Shown: piece after piece, positions 34,576-43,769 of the stretch
Layout: each line of letters opens with the position of its first letter
Numbering within the stretch: position 1 is the stretch's first letter
Assembly (NCBI GenBank): GCA_934546985.1
Contig: CAKTEE010000007.1
Span: 1-64,000 of the forward strand
DNA from: an uncultured Eubacteriales bacterium
GTDB taxonomy: Bacteria > Bacillota > Clostridia > Oscillospirales > Acutalibacteraceae
Length of the DNA: 64,000 nucleotides
Direction of reading: 5' to 3'
The notes under the pieces: generated by a model
What the model saw: only the letters and a program-made list of their open reading frames with translations
Told to the model about the DNA's origin: nothing
Databases searched by the model: none
Position numbers and translations under genes: made by a program

Positions 34576-36126
34576 GTGGGGCAGAAGAGTCAAATTAAAC
34601 GCGGTGCAGTATTATCTTATTTTAATATGCTGATTACTATTTCAACCGGTTTTATCCTTTCCCCTTTAATGAAAAATACTTGGGGAGCCGATAACATGGG
34701 CTGTTATATTTTAATTGGCTCTATGATTGGCTATATTTCTCTTCTAGATTTTGGTCTTGGGGATTGTATTGTACGTTATGTTGCTAAATTCAGGGCACAG
34801 GAGAATAAAAAGGCGCGCGATAACTTTATTAATATGTGTTTTACCCTCTATTTAGTAATAGCTGTTGTTGTAGCAGTAGTGGGTGTTTTGCTTTTTTTCA
34901 CTTATCATAATTTTTTAGATGAGGGAAAATATACGCCGGAACAGTTTGCTTTGATGGATAAAATGTTCCTGATTGTCCTGCTGAATTTGGTTGTTTCTTT
35001 TGTTTTTCAGGTGTTTCCCGGTGTGTTGGGAGCGTATGAGAAATTTATTTTTATCAGGCGTGTAGAGTTAATCAGAAATATTGTCCGTCCCATTATTGTT
35101 CTTCTTTTGCTTCACTATAATTATGATGCGGTTTCCGTTGTTATTGTTGATGCCTGCAGCAATATTTTTTATTATGCTTGTGTCATTGTATATGCACTGA
35201 AAGTTCTTAATATCCGGGTGTGTATGAAAGGGATAGATTATTCCATTATCCGTGAACTTTTTAACTATTCTTTCTTTGTTTTTTTGACCTATGTTGTAAA
35301 CCAGCTCAACTGGAAAATCGACCATTTAATTCTTGGTATGAATAATGGCGGTGAGCAAATCACGATATCGTCAACCGGCACACAGTTTGCGAATTATTTT
35401 ATCCAGATTTCTACTACTCTTGCAACATTATTCCTTCCAAGAGTAACGAATCTTGTGGTGAAAAATGCTGGCAAAGGTCCCTTAACGGATATTATGATTC
35501 GCGTGGGAAGAATTCAATTTTTAATTTTGGGATTGGTCTTTACCGGATTTACAATAATTGGAAAGCAGTTTATGGTTACATGGATGGGCCCCGGTTTTAT
35601 AGATTCCTATTATATTGGTTTGATGATGATGGTTGCACTGTTTGTGCCGGAAATACAAACAGTAGGGTTAAATATTTTATTTGCAAAAAGTATGCATAAA
35701 TTTCGTGCCTGCATGCTTTTGGGGATTGCAGTCTTAAATGTGGCTGTAAGTATCCCTTTGGCGAACAACTATGGCGCTATTGGTGCAGCAATTGGTACCG
35801 CGCTGTCATTATTGATTGGTAACGGTCTGATTCTCAACATTTATTATAACAATGCCGTTGGAGTGGATATTAAAAGGTTTTTTAAGGAAACCTGTCATGG
35901 GTTGCTTCCCGTGATGCTTATTTCTATTCTTCTTAGCAGTATTACATTCCTTGTGCCTCAAAATGGGTGGTTTTCCATGTTTGTGCGGGGAGTTATTGTT
36001 ACTGTTATTTATTTCGGCATGCAATGGATATTCGGTATGAATCGGTATGAGAAAAATCTAATAATCCAGTTAATAGAAAAGTTCACGAAAAAGCTTCCGC
36101 ATTTAGAAGGCAGGGAAGGAGATTAA
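34576..36126 (+). CDS. Polysaccharide flippase (MOP/Wzx superfamily)
   Basis: 516 residues starting at GTG 34576. Twelve to fourteen hydrophobic helices; the N-terminal pattern (SYFNMLITISTGFILSPLM) and LLDFGLGDCIVRYVAKFRA are typical of oligosaccharide flippases that move undecaprenyl-linked units across the membrane. The gene ends four bases before a polysaccharide pyruvyl transferase gene, so the two probably serve the same surface or spore polysaccharide. No glycosyltransferase cluster is present next to them. Confidence 0.85.
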   Translation: MGQKSQIKRGAVLSYFNMLITISTGFILSPLMKNTWGADNMGCYILIGSMIGYISLLDFGLGDCIVRYVAKFRAQENKKARDNFINMCFTLYLVIAVVVAVVGVLLFFTYHNFLDEGKYTPEQFALMDKMFLIVLLNLVVSFVFQVFPGVLGAYEKFIFIRRVELIRNIVRPIIVLLLLHYNYDAVSVVIVDACSNIFYYACVIVYALKVLNIRVCMKGIDYSIIRELFNYSFFVFLTYVVNQLNWKIDHLILGMNNGGEQITISSTGTQFANYFIQISTTLATLFLPRVTNLVVKNAGKGPLTDIMIRVGRIQFLILGLVFTGFTIIGKQFMVTWMGPGFIDSYYIGLMMMVALFVPEIQTVGLNILFAKSMHKFRACMLLGIAVLNVAVSIPLANNYGAIGAAIGTALSLLIGNGLILNIYYNNAVGVDIKRFFKETCHGLLPVMLISILLSSITFLVPQNGWFSMFVRGVIVTVIYFGMQWIFGMNRYEKNLIIQLIEKFTKKLPHLEGREGD

Positions 36127-36129
36127 AAG

Positions 36130-37197
36130 TTGCGTATTTATACTGAAGCGTATTTAGACCGAAATCTTGGGGATGATTTAATGATCCGCTTAATGGCGAA
36201 AACCTTCCCCGAGCATGATTTTTATCTGTATATTGACAGGGGATCAAATATGATCCCTTTTTATGATTTAGAAAATGTACACAGTACAGACGTTCCTTTT
36301 AATAAAAATTTTGATACCGCGCAGTTTGAGGCAGTGGTTATTATCGGCGGTTCTATCTTTATGCTTTCGAGACGCCTTCAGGCAATTGAGCGTATTCGCC
36401 TGAAATTTCCTGTTTTGCGCAAAATCCGTAAGGCAGGGCTGAAATTGGCAACGATTGGCTGCAATTTGGGTCCGTTTCGTGATAAATGGTGTGAAAAAAT
36501 TGCCTGCAAGCAATTAGCGTTCAGCGAACTTGCTACTGTCAGAGATCAAAAATCTCTGGCAATCTATCAATCTTATGGAAATAGGGCGAAAATGTTTCCG
36601 GATATGCTTTTTTCACTTGAAATTCCCTATGTTCCTCCGGCACATAAAGATCAGGTGCTGGGAATATCCGCTTACCGCAGTATGTTCCGCGGCGGAGTAT
36701 GTATGGATTATTATGAAGGTATGGCGAACATTGCGGATGCCTATGTAAACCGAACCAACGGAAAAATCCGCTTATTTGCCTTTGACTGTGAAGGTGAAAA
36801 TGATATTGGCGCCGCATATACTATTCGCCGTCTGATGCAGAATAAGAAAAACTGTGAAATTGTCGTTTATGATGGTGATACAGATGAATTTATTCAGGCG
36901 TTTGACGGGTGCAGCAGCCTAATTGCAACAAGGTTTCATTCTATGGTTTTGGCGCAGGTCAGCGGTATTCCAGTTTTACCTGTGGTTTATTCAAACAAAA
37001 TGGAGGATGCGCTTGATGATTTAAATTATCAGGGGCTTCGTTTAATATTTGGAGAGCCTATTAATGATGCTGAAAAAGTAACCGATTTATTATTAGAGAG
37101 GGATCAGCTTTTTTCATTGAAAAAATCACAGCTTGAGGAATTGAAACAGGCGGCTGACGGGCATATGGAATCCCTGCGGAAATATTTAGAAGCTTAA
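36130..37197 (+). CDS. Polysaccharide pyruvyl transferase family protein
   Basis: 355 residues from TTG 36130 behind GGAAGGAG. The two Rossmann-like halves are visible: EAYLDRNLGDDLMIRLM near the start, VVIIGGSIFML, and the family's C-terminal motif CSSLIATRFHSMVLAQVSGIP, where Arg and His contact the donor. Related CsaB proteins add pyruvate ketals to cell-wall polymers. The acceptor is probably the glycan exported by the flippase four bases upstream. Confidence 0.85.
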   Translation: MRIYTEAYLDRNLGDDLMIRLMAKTFPEHDFYLYIDRGSNMIPFYDLENVHSTDVPFNKNFDTAQFEAVVIIGGSIFMLSRRLQAIERIRLKFPVLRKIRKAGLKLATIGCNLGPFRDKWCEKIACKQLAFSELATVRDQKSLAIYQSYGNRAKMFPDMLFSLEIPYVPPAHKDQVLGISAYRSMFRGGVCMDYYEGMANIADAYVNRTNGKIRLFAFDCEGENDIGAAYTIRRLMQNKKNCEIVVYDGDTDEFIQAFDGCSSLIATRFHSMVLAQVSGIPVLPVVYSNKMEDALDDLNYQGLRLIFGEPINDAEKVTDLLLERDQLFSLKKSQLEELKQAADGHMESLRKYLEA

Positions 37198-37233
37198 AGC
37201 TGCATTTTCAGTTGGCGGAAGGAGGAGATCCTT

Positions 37234-37572
37234 ATGAATCGGAAAGGTATGATACATCAGGGAAATTTTTACAAATTGCCGCTCATTCATATTTCAGGAC
37301 AAAATGGAGATGGAACTTACCGACAGGAATTGCTCAATCAAATATCTGTTGGCGAGCAGTTAAAAATCCGTTATTATTCTGATGGAGTTAAAACCTATGT
37401 TGGAATCTATAATATGAACGGCAGTATGTTAGGTGATTTGCCTGAGGATTTTACGGAGGAAATTATAAGGAAAATTCAGCATTACGGCAACCCGTTGGTA
37501 CGTGTGTCAGCAATAGAAGGAATTGGCACAGACGCAAATAAAGGTTTGATTGTAACGCTTGATTTTCATTAA
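37234..37572 (+). CDS. HIRAN-domain-like small protein
   Basis: 112 residues. Segments GTYRQELLNQISVGEQLKI, YVGIYNMNGSMLGDLPEDF, and VRVSAIEGIGTDANKGLIV follow the beta-barrel pattern of HIRAN domains, which recognise DNA ends or stalled-fork structures in eukaryotic helicases. In bacteria the domain often occurs alone with unknown role. ATG 37234 follows GGAGGAG. The gene ends 16 bases before the RACo-like gene. Confidence 0.6.
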   Translation: MNRKGMIHQGNFYKLPLIHISGQNGDGTYRQELLNQISVGEQLKIRYYSDGVKTYVGIYNMNGSMLGDLPEDFTEEIIRKIQHYGNPLVRVSAIEGIGTDANKGLIVTLDFH

Positions 37573-37588
37573 AGGAAGCGGAAATACC

Positions 37589-39151
37589 ATGCCTGTAATT
37601 ACTGTTATTTCAAAAGAAAAAATAACAACGTTTAAAGTACCCTTAAATAAAAATGTGTTGAACGCGCTTCGTGAAAACGGCTTTTTACTCTCTGCCCCTT
37701 GCGGGGGAAAAGGAGTCTGTGGAAAATGCCGTATCACAGCATGTTCTTTTTTACCTACTGCGCTTGATTTTAAATATTTAACGCCGGAAGAACTGGAACA
37801 GGGGATACGCTTGGCTTGTGATAAATTTGTAGATTGTGATATAGAGGTTCAAATGGAAGAATCTGTACTTTCTCAAATTGAAACAGGTTTCACTGAGAAT
37901 ACTTGTGATGTACGCTTGGGGCAGGAACAGAAATATGCCATTGCATTTGACATTGGAACAACAACGATTGCCTGCTATTTGTTAGTGCCGGGTTTAAAAC
38001 CGGCAGTTGCAGGTGTCATTGCAGCTGGAAATAAGCAGGTGGTTTATGGTGCAGATGTAATAACACGTATTCAGTATACAATGGAATATCCGTATGGATT
38101 AAAACAACTGAACCAATGTATAATACAGCAGATTGACAGAATGTGCTGCGAGGTTTTAAAACGAAATGCTGTAGCCAAAGAATCTGTCCACCTATTGTAC
38201 TTTGCGGGCAACACAGTCATGCTCCATTTATTGTTAGGCATAAGCCCTGCTGGTATGGGAGTGGCGCCTTATCGGGTGGAATTTTTGCAAACACAGTCAG
38301 TATCTGCAAGGGAATTAGGTATTACAAGTTTATCTGAAGCACAATGTTTTACTGCGCCTTGTATTTCTGCATTTGTGGGTGGGGATATTACCTGTGCAGC
38401 GCTTGCCTGCGGGGCACAAAATTGGCAAAAGCCCTCTTTACTGATTGATATTGGCACTAACGGGGAAATTTTGGCAGGAGATGGGCATAGATATTATTGC
38501 TGTTCTGCAGCAGCAGGACCGGCTTTTGAGGGGGGGAACCTGCGCTGTGGTATGGCAAGTGTTCCGGGCGCTGTGTGCCATGTATCTGTTAAAAATGGTG
38601 AACTGATTACTGAAACTATTAATGATGTCAGGCCTTTAGGAATTTGCGGTTCCGGTATGATTGATGCGGTATACTGCATGCTGGAATTGGGCGCTATTGA
38701 TGAAACCGGTTATTTTGATATAACCAATCCTTTTATTCAAAAAAAGGATGGCTTGGAAGGATTTTTGTTATCTGATAATGTTATTATTACGCAAAAGGAT
38801 ATTCGAGAATTTCAGCTTGCAAAAAGTGCGGTACGTTCCGCGATTGAACTTTTATTAAAAGAAGCCGGCTGGAATGCGGATACGATAGAAACAGTTTACC
38901 TGGCAGGCGGATTCGGCAGCCGTTTGGATTTAGAAAAATGTGCTGTATTGGGTCTCTTTCCAAAAGCATTCTTAGATAAAATTGTGACTGTAGGTAATGC
39001 TTCGGGTCAGGGTGCGGTTTTGGCTGCGGAGAATTATGGCAGCAGGCAGATTCTAAATAAGTTTTCTCAATCTGTGAAGAATATCGAGTTGGCGGAACGA
39101 ATGGATTTTCAGGAAAAATTTATGGAATATATAATGTTTGAGTGCGATTAA
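37589..39151 (+). CDS. RACo-like ferredoxin/ASKHA protein (DUF4445)
   Basis: 520 residues. The N-terminal about 90 residues are a plant-type 2Fe-2S ferredoxin (APCGGKGVCGKCRI and a later LACDK). The C-terminal part is an ASKHA ATPase domain with AFDIGTTTIACYLL, LIDIGTNGEILAG and VYLAGGFGSRLDLEKCA. Relatives reductively activate corrinoid proteins in methyl transfer, using ATP to force electron uphill. No corrinoid protein or methyltransferase lies nearby, so the partner is elsewhere. Start ATG 37589 is chosen to give the normal ferredoxin N-terminus. Confidence 0.88.
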   Translation: MPVITVISKEKITTFKVPLNKNVLNALRENGFLLSAPCGGKGVCGKCRITACSFLPTALDFKYLTPEELEQGIRLACDKFVDCDIEVQMEESVLSQIETGFTENTCDVRLGQEQKYAIAFDIGTTTIACYLLVPGLKPAVAGVIAAGNKQVVYGADVITRIQYTMEYPYGLKQLNQCIIQQIDRMCCEVLKRNAVAKESVHLLYFAGNTVMLHLLLGISPAGMGVAPYRVEFLQTQSVSARELGITSLSEAQCFTAPCISAFVGGDITCAALACGAQNWQKPSLLIDIGTNGEILAGDGHRYYCCSAAAGPAFEGGNLRCGMASVPGAVCHVSVKNGELITETINDVRPLGICGSGMIDAVYCMLELGAIDETGYFDITNPFIQKKDGLEGFLLSDNVIITQKDIREFQLAKSAVRSAIELLLKEAGWNADTIETVYLAGGFGSRLDLEKCAVLGLFPKAFLDKIVTVGNASGQGAVLAAENYGSRQILNKFSQSVKNIELAERMDFQEKFMEYIMFECD

Positions 39152-39172
39152 GATGTGATATTATTGTTTTTC

Positions 39173-39201
39173 TTGACAATTTTTTTGATTCATTGTATGA
39201 T
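39173..39201 (+). promoter_or_regulatory. Sigma-A promoter for trpB2
   Basis: TTGACA (39173-39178) and TATGAT (39196-39201) with a 17-base spacer, 48 bases upstream of the trpB-like start. Confidence 0.75.
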
Positions 39202-39249
39202 TGCATTGAATTTTATTTAAATTGGCTTTCATTTGAAAGGGGAATAAAC

Positions 39250-40635
39250 ATGTCCAAAAAGGTTCCTTATAGAATATATCTTTCTGAAGAGCAAATGCCG
39301 AAGCAATGGTATAATGTACGTGCAGATATGAAAGAACAGCATGCTCCCCATATCAATCCGGCTACAATGAAACCGGCTGTTCTTGAAGATATGTATCCTG
39401 TGTTCTGCGAGGAACTTGCCAAACAGGAATTAGATGAAACCACTCGTTACATTGACATTCCCGAAGAGATTCAGGAGTTTTACAAAGTTTATCGTCCGTC
39501 ACCGTTGATTCGGGCATATAATCTTGAAAAGTATTTGGATACCCCGGCAAAAATTTATTATAAATTTGAAGGGAATAATACTTCTGGCAGTCATAAGCTT
39601 AATTCTGCAATTGCACAGGCATATTATGCGAAAAAACAGGGGATCACCTCTTTGACAACAGAAACCGGAGCGGGTCAATGGGGAACAGCACTTTCAGAAG
39701 CATGCGCTTATTATGGCATTCCGTTAAAAGTTTTTATGGTAAAAGTAAGTTCTCAGCAAAAGCCTTATAGAAAGGCGATTATGGAAACCTTTGGTGCTGA
39801 AGTTGTGCCAAGCCCCAGCAATACCACAGAGGTCGGTCGTTCCATTCTTGCAAAAGACCCGAATAATACCGGTTCTCTTGGCACCGCAATTTCTGAAGCG
39901 ATTGAAGTGGCGGTCCATACGCCAAACTGCCGTTATGTTTTAGGCTCTGTGCTGGATCAGGTTCTTTTACATCAGTCTGTGATTGGTTTGGAAGCCAAAA
40001 CTGCAATGGAACTTTATGATGAATATCCTGATATTGTAATTGGCTGTGCCGGCGGCGGCTCTAATATGGGCGGCTTGATGTCCCCATTTATGCAGGATAA
40101 ACTGAACGGGAGCAAAAATCCATATTTTATTGCAGTGGAACCTGCTTCCTGCCCGTCGCTGACCCGCGGCAAATATGCTTATGATTTTTGTGATACAGGG
40201 AAGATTACGCCGCTTGCTAAAATGTATACTCTTGGTTCTCAGTTTAAACCATCTCCAAACCATGCCGGTGGATTGCGTTATCATGGTATGTCCCCAATTT
40301 TAAGTAAATTGTACCATGACGGCTATATTGATGAAGCACGCTCTGTAGAACAAACCAAGGTGTTTGAAGCAGCAACTCTCTTTGCTAAATACGAAACGAT
40401 TCTTCCAGCGCCGGAGTCAGCGCATGCAATTTGGGGTGCTATTGAAGAAGCAATCAAATGTAAAGAAACAGGCGAAGCAAAAACAATTCTGTTTGGTCTT
40501 ACTGGTACCGGTTACTTTGATATGCAGGCATATATGGCATATCATGATCATACAATGTCTGATTATATCCCAACAGATGAAGATTTACAGCCGGGTTTTG
40601 ATGCCTTACCGAAAATCCCCGGTATACAGGAATAA
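39250..40635 (+). CDS. TrpB-like PLP-dependent enzyme (TrpB2 type)
   Basis: 461 residues, longer than classical TrpB (about 400) because of the extended N-terminus typical of TrpB2. EGNNTSGSHKLNSAIAQA holds the Schiff-base Lys, TETGAGQWGTALSEACA the substrate loop, and GCAGGGSNMGGLMSP the phosphate-binding loop. TrpB2 makes tryptophan from indole or phosphoserine and often lacks a TrpA partner; no trpA or other trp gene is seen here, which fits a salvage or stand-alone role. ATG 39250 follows AAAGGGG. Confidence 0.9.
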   Translation: MSKKVPYRIYLSEEQMPKQWYNVRADMKEQHAPHINPATMKPAVLEDMYPVFCEELAKQELDETTRYIDIPEEIQEFYKVYRPSPLIRAYNLEKYLDTPAKIYYKFEGNNTSGSHKLNSAIAQAYYAKKQGITSLTTETGAGQWGTALSEACAYYGIPLKVFMVKVSSQQKPYRKAIMETFGAEVVPSPSNTTEVGRSILAKDPNNTGSLGTAISEAIEVAVHTPNCRYVLGSVLDQVLLHQSVIGLEAKTAMELYDEYPDIVIGCAGGGSNMGGLMSPFMQDKLNGSKNPYFIAVEPASCPSLTRGKYAYDFCDTGKITPLAKMYTLGSQFKPSPNHAGGLRYHGMSPILSKLYHDGYIDEARSVEQTKVFEAATLFAKYETILPAPESAHAIWGAIEEAIKCKETGEAKTILFGLTGTGYFDMQAYMAYHDHTMSDYIPTDEDLQPGFDALPKIPGIQE

Positions 40636-40645
40636 TAAATAACAA

Positions 40646-40678
40646 AATCCCGATTCTGTATTTTGCGGAATCGGGATT
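40646..40678 (+). terminator. Terminator-like hairpin after trpB2
   Basis: A perfect 11-pair stem (40646-40656 with 40668-40678) follows the stop codon; the downstream tail CATTATTT is only moderately T-rich. Confidence 0.6.
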
Positions 40679-40810
40679 CATTATTTAAAAGCAAATACTG
40701 CTATTATTGTGATTAGTTTTTATTGAATAATGTTGTCAACAAACTCGCGATAGATCAAGAGAGCAACCGATTACTTTAATTTTGTTAAGATAGCATATTA
40801 TTTAATAATA

Positions 40811-40839
40811 TTGTATTTTTTGTTAATATAAGTTATAAT
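40811..40839 (+). promoter_or_regulatory. Promoter of the lipoprotein gene
   Basis: TTGTAT (40811-40816), 17 bases, TATAAT (40834-40839). It lies in an AT-rich spacer that otherwise shows nothing between 40679 and 40882. Confidence 0.5.
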
Positions 40840-40882
40840 TTAATCATATCTAAAAATTAAGTTAATAAAAAGGAGAATTTGT

Positions 40883-41341
40883 ATGAAAAAGGCAAAAAAT
40901 TATTTTCTTTGTGCTTTAGCTTTCGCAATGATGTTTGCGTTGTGTTCTTGTTCTACTTTTTTAAGCTATAGCTTTAATGTAGAAACAGGAGATAAAATTA
41001 AAGTTACTTTAGATACTTCATCAGGACTTTCTTTAGAACAAAAAGACGGCGTATTCAGTGTTAAAAAAGATGATGAAGTTATTTTACAGGGAATGTTTAT
41101 CAATGAAGATACTTATAATCAGTACGTTAAAATTAAGGGTCAGCAGGGAATGACAGTTCTTGCTGATACAGAAAAAGATGGCAATACATATTATATGTAT
41201 GAAGTTGACGGACAGACAGGCACGGAAGATAATTTTGTTGTGTGGTTAAAAAACTCAAATACAGGAGTTATTTTAGGAAGTGTTGCAGGAAAGGATAATG
41301 CGAAAGAAGCTTTTGAAAAGCTAACGTTAGAAAAGGAATAG
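40883..41341 (+). CDS. Small surface lipoprotein of unknown function
   Basis: 152 residues. The N-terminus is a lipoprotein signal (MKKAKNYFLCALAFAMMFALCSC) with cysteines at the lipobox around residues 21-23. The mature part is beta-rich and lysine/aspartate-rich (KIKVTLDTSSGLSLEQKDG). AAGGAG precedes the ATG. The family is not recognised. It is the last chromosomal gene before the mobilizable element. Confidence 0.75.
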   Translation: MKKAKNYFLCALAFAMMFALCSCSTFLSYSFNVETGDKIKVTLDTSSGLSLEQKDGVFSVKKDDEVILQGMFINEDTYNQYVKIKGQQGMTVLADTEKDGNTYYMYEVDGQTGTEDNFVVWLKNSNTGVILGSVAGKDNAKEAFEKLTLEKE

Positions 41342-41445
41342 TTATTTAAAAGTAAGTATTTCAGAACAAATAATTTTATATTGATAACATTAAAAAAGCA
41401 GTCAACCAGTTCGGCAACGCCAGATAAGGAAGTTTTTATGTAGGG

Positions 41446-41486
41446 TACGGTGTAGCTCAGTAAATGGGTTACACCGTATTCTTTTT
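41446..41486. terminator. Hairpin at the element's left end
   Basis: TACGGTGTA and TACACCGTA form a nine-pair stem (41446-41454 with 41470-41478), followed on the plus side by TTCTTTTTT. It would stop chromosomal transcription entering the element and lies just past the recombinase stop. Confidence 0.65.
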
Positions 41487-41488
41487 TC

Positions 41489-43189
41489 TTATGCTACAAA
41501 GCGGAAGTCCTGTGGATTTTCCCGTATTTCCTCCATCATAGCAAGGATTTCATGTTCGGTAGGAATATCTATCATTCCCGCTGCCGTGAAGTAAATATCC
41601 ACCTTTACATAACAGTGACCGCTTGGCTTATCGTTGTTGTGAACTTCAATACGCTCAATCAGCGAATTGACAAGCGTTGGAGTAAGCTCCGTAATATCCG
41701 TCATTTCACGAAGCGTTCGGAGTAGCAGCCTTAAATCTGTAACCTTTTGCTTGGCTTCCTGCAAGGTCTGCTGACTATCGGCAACCTCCTGCGTCAATGT
41801 TTTCTGCTCTTTCTCATAGCTTTGGATCATTTTTGCAAAACGCTCATCGGAGAGTATACCTGCTGAGTTCTGCTCAAACACCTTTTCAATCAGTCTGTCG
41901 ATTTCGGCAATTCTCCTTGTACCCTGTTCCACCGCCTGCTGAAGTTTTTTGTGTTCTTTCTGACGCATAGCGTTTGTTTTCTTCGCCAGCATATACAGAA
42001 ATACCGTTTCATGGCACTTCACAAAATCCGCTAAACTGCTGATGGCTTCAAACACGATTTTTTCAAGCACTACATCTCGGATATAGTGAACGGTACACTC
42101 ACCACGCCCCGATTTGTAGTTAGAGCAGCGGAAGTGTTCTTGGTTTCGTGTCATACTTTTGGCTGCGGCAAAGTGCATTTTCGCTCCACAGTCATAACAA
42201 TATACCAAACCTGAAAACAGACTTGTCCTGCCTGTTGCTGTCGGTCTACGGCGGTGTTTACGAAGTTCCTGTACTCTCAGCCATTGCTCCTCAGAAATTA
42301 TCGGCTCCTGCATATTCGGAATAATCTGATGTTCCTCCGCTGGCTTGTAAATGGTTTTATGCACCTTGTAGCTGACGGTGGTGGTTTTGAAATTAACTGC
42401 ACATCCGGTGTACTGCCTGTTTTCAAGAATAACTACAACTGTTTTCTGTTCCCACTTACAAGAATTGCTTTCTACCTTTCGAGCGTGCGTTCTGCCAATA
42501 CTTTCATAATAAGCTGATGGAATAAGAACTTGTTCTTTCTCTAATTGCCTTGCAATCTGTGACGGACCTCTCCCCGCAAGACATAAAGCATAGATTTTTC
42601 GCACCACTTCGGCGGCAGGCTCGTCAATCAGCCATTTTTCTTTATCGTTCGGGTCTTTCATATACCCAAACGGAACAGTAGAAGATACTCGCTTGCCGTT
42701 ATCAGCTTTTGACTGCCACACCGCACGGATTTTCTTGGAGGTCTGCGCCGCATACCATTCGTTGAAAATATTGTGGAACGGCATCATCTCTACACCGTCC
42801 CCCGTCAAGGTATCTACTCTTTCCTGTATAGCAATAAAGCGGATGCCAAGCGACGGATATACCACCTGCGTCAGCCTGCCCATTTCCACCTGTTCACGCC
42901 CGAAGCGGGATAGGTTTTTTACAATGATTGTGCCGATTTCTCCGTTCTCTGCCATACGCTCCATACGCTGAAAAGAAGGTCTTTGAAAGGTCGTACCCGA
43001 TACTCCGTCGTCCACGAAAAACATGGTGTTGGTGTATCCCTCTTTTCGGGCGAAGTCCTGCAAAATCTGTTTTTGGTTGGTTATGGAATTGGATTCCTCG
43101 TCCTTGTTGTCGTCGTCTACGGAAAGCCTGCAATACAATGCTGTGATTTTTTCATCTGCTTGCCCGTTTGATTTCGTTGCTGTTGTCAT
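41489..43189 (-). CDS. Large serine recombinase (TnpX-like)
   Basis: 566 residues from ATG 43189, which has AAAGGAGAA upstream. Resolvase domain (about 15-160) with catalytic Ser in ALYCRLS and Arg in NLSRFGRE; a recombinase domain with VPFGYMKD; a zinc-ribbon with YCYDCGAKMHF and a later CSNYKSGRGEC; then a coiled coil and a DUF4368-type C-terminal segment. It excises and integrates the element at dinucleotide cores. The same frame stays open upstream to 43567 without a stop, joining it to a TnpW-like segment. Confidence 0.92.
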   Translation of the reverse strand: MTTATKSNGQADEKITALYCRLSVDDDNKDEESNSITNQKQILQDFARKEGYTNTMFFVDDGVSGTTFQRPSFQRMERMAENGEIGTIIVKNLSRFGREQVEMGRLTQVVYPSLGIRFIAIQERVDTLTGDGVEMMPFHNIFNEWYAAQTSKKIRAVWQSKADNGKRVSSTVPFGYMKDPNDKEKWLIDEPAAEVVRKIYALCLAGRGPSQIARQLEKEQVLIPSAYYESIGRTHARKVESNSCKWEQKTVVVILENRQYTGCAVNFKTTTVSYKVHKTIYKPAEEHQIIPNMQEPIISEEQWLRVQELRKHRRRPTATGRTSLFSGLVYCYDCGAKMHFAAAKSMTRNQEHFRCSNYKSGRGECTVHYIRDVVLEKIVFEAISSLADFVKCHETVFLYMLAKKTNAMRQKEHKKLQQAVEQGTRRIAEIDRLIEKVFEQNSAGILSDERFAKMIQSYEKEQKTLTQEVADSQQTLQEAKQKVTDLRLLLRTLREMTDITELTPTLVNSLIERIEVHNNDKPSGHCYVKVDIYFTAAGMIDIPTEHEILAMMEEIRENPQDFRFVA

Positions 43190-43567
43190 ATATCTTTTCT
43201 CCTTTCCGACAACAGGGCATAGCAAAGGCAGTTTTATTTTACAATGCCCCGCTGTCTTTTTCGATGGTGCGATGATTAAATTAACTGCTCGGATTAACTG
43301 CTCGGACAGTATCAGTTCCTTAAATTGCTCCATCACGCATTGCCTGCCCTTTGGATTAAAATGCGTAGAAATTTCATAGGTTGTCCCGCCGATTTTCATC
43401 GTAAAGTTATCTTCTCCGAAACGGCGTACCTTACCGTAATCAAAAAGGCAGTCCCTGCTTCGGGGCAGTAAATAATCCACAAGACAGATTTCTTCATTGT
43501 CGTTTATCGGCTCAGGCGGTATGGCATACACCGCTTTATCGTTCTGCAAAATATCTATTTTCTCCAT
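43190..43567 (-). CDS. TnpW-like segment, in frame with the recombinase
   Basis: From ATG 43567 the frame reads MEKIDILQNDKAVYAIPPEP and later FTMKIGGTTYEISTHFNPKG, the hallmark of TnpW-type small transposon proteins, normally separate genes of about 65-90 residues. Here no stop follows it: after ELILSEQL the frame runs through about 35 non-conserved residues into the recombinase start. Either a TnpW stop codon was lost, giving a 692-residue fusion, or the two are translated separately from their own starts. The role of TnpW is not established. Confidence 0.6.
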
Positions 43568-43586
43568 ACCGCCACCTTACCTTTCA

Positions 43587-43751
43587 TCACGGCTGCTTCG
43601 TCTGCGTTCCATTTTTTCGCTGATTTTGATACAGCAGTTTCAAAATGGTATCTGTCATCTGCTTTTGGGTGTACCCTTTCGGGAAAAATCCCCTCAAGTC
43701 CTGCACCCTAAAACGAATATGCTCGGTCTGATTGGCTTTTTCTTCCGACAT
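43587..43751 (-). pseudogene. C-terminal piece of the ParB-like protein (after in-frame TAG)
   Basis: 54 residues from ATG 43751: MSEEKANQTEHIRFRV then LRGFFPKGYTQKQMTDTILK. This is the usual C-terminal extension of ParB-like proteins in these elements, lying in the same frame as the upstream piece. The TAG at 43770-43772 separates them by only six codons (ESIYAI). It could be made as a separate small protein, though no good ribosome site is seen. Confidence 0.65.
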
Positions 43752-43769
43752 AATCGCATAAATACTTTC

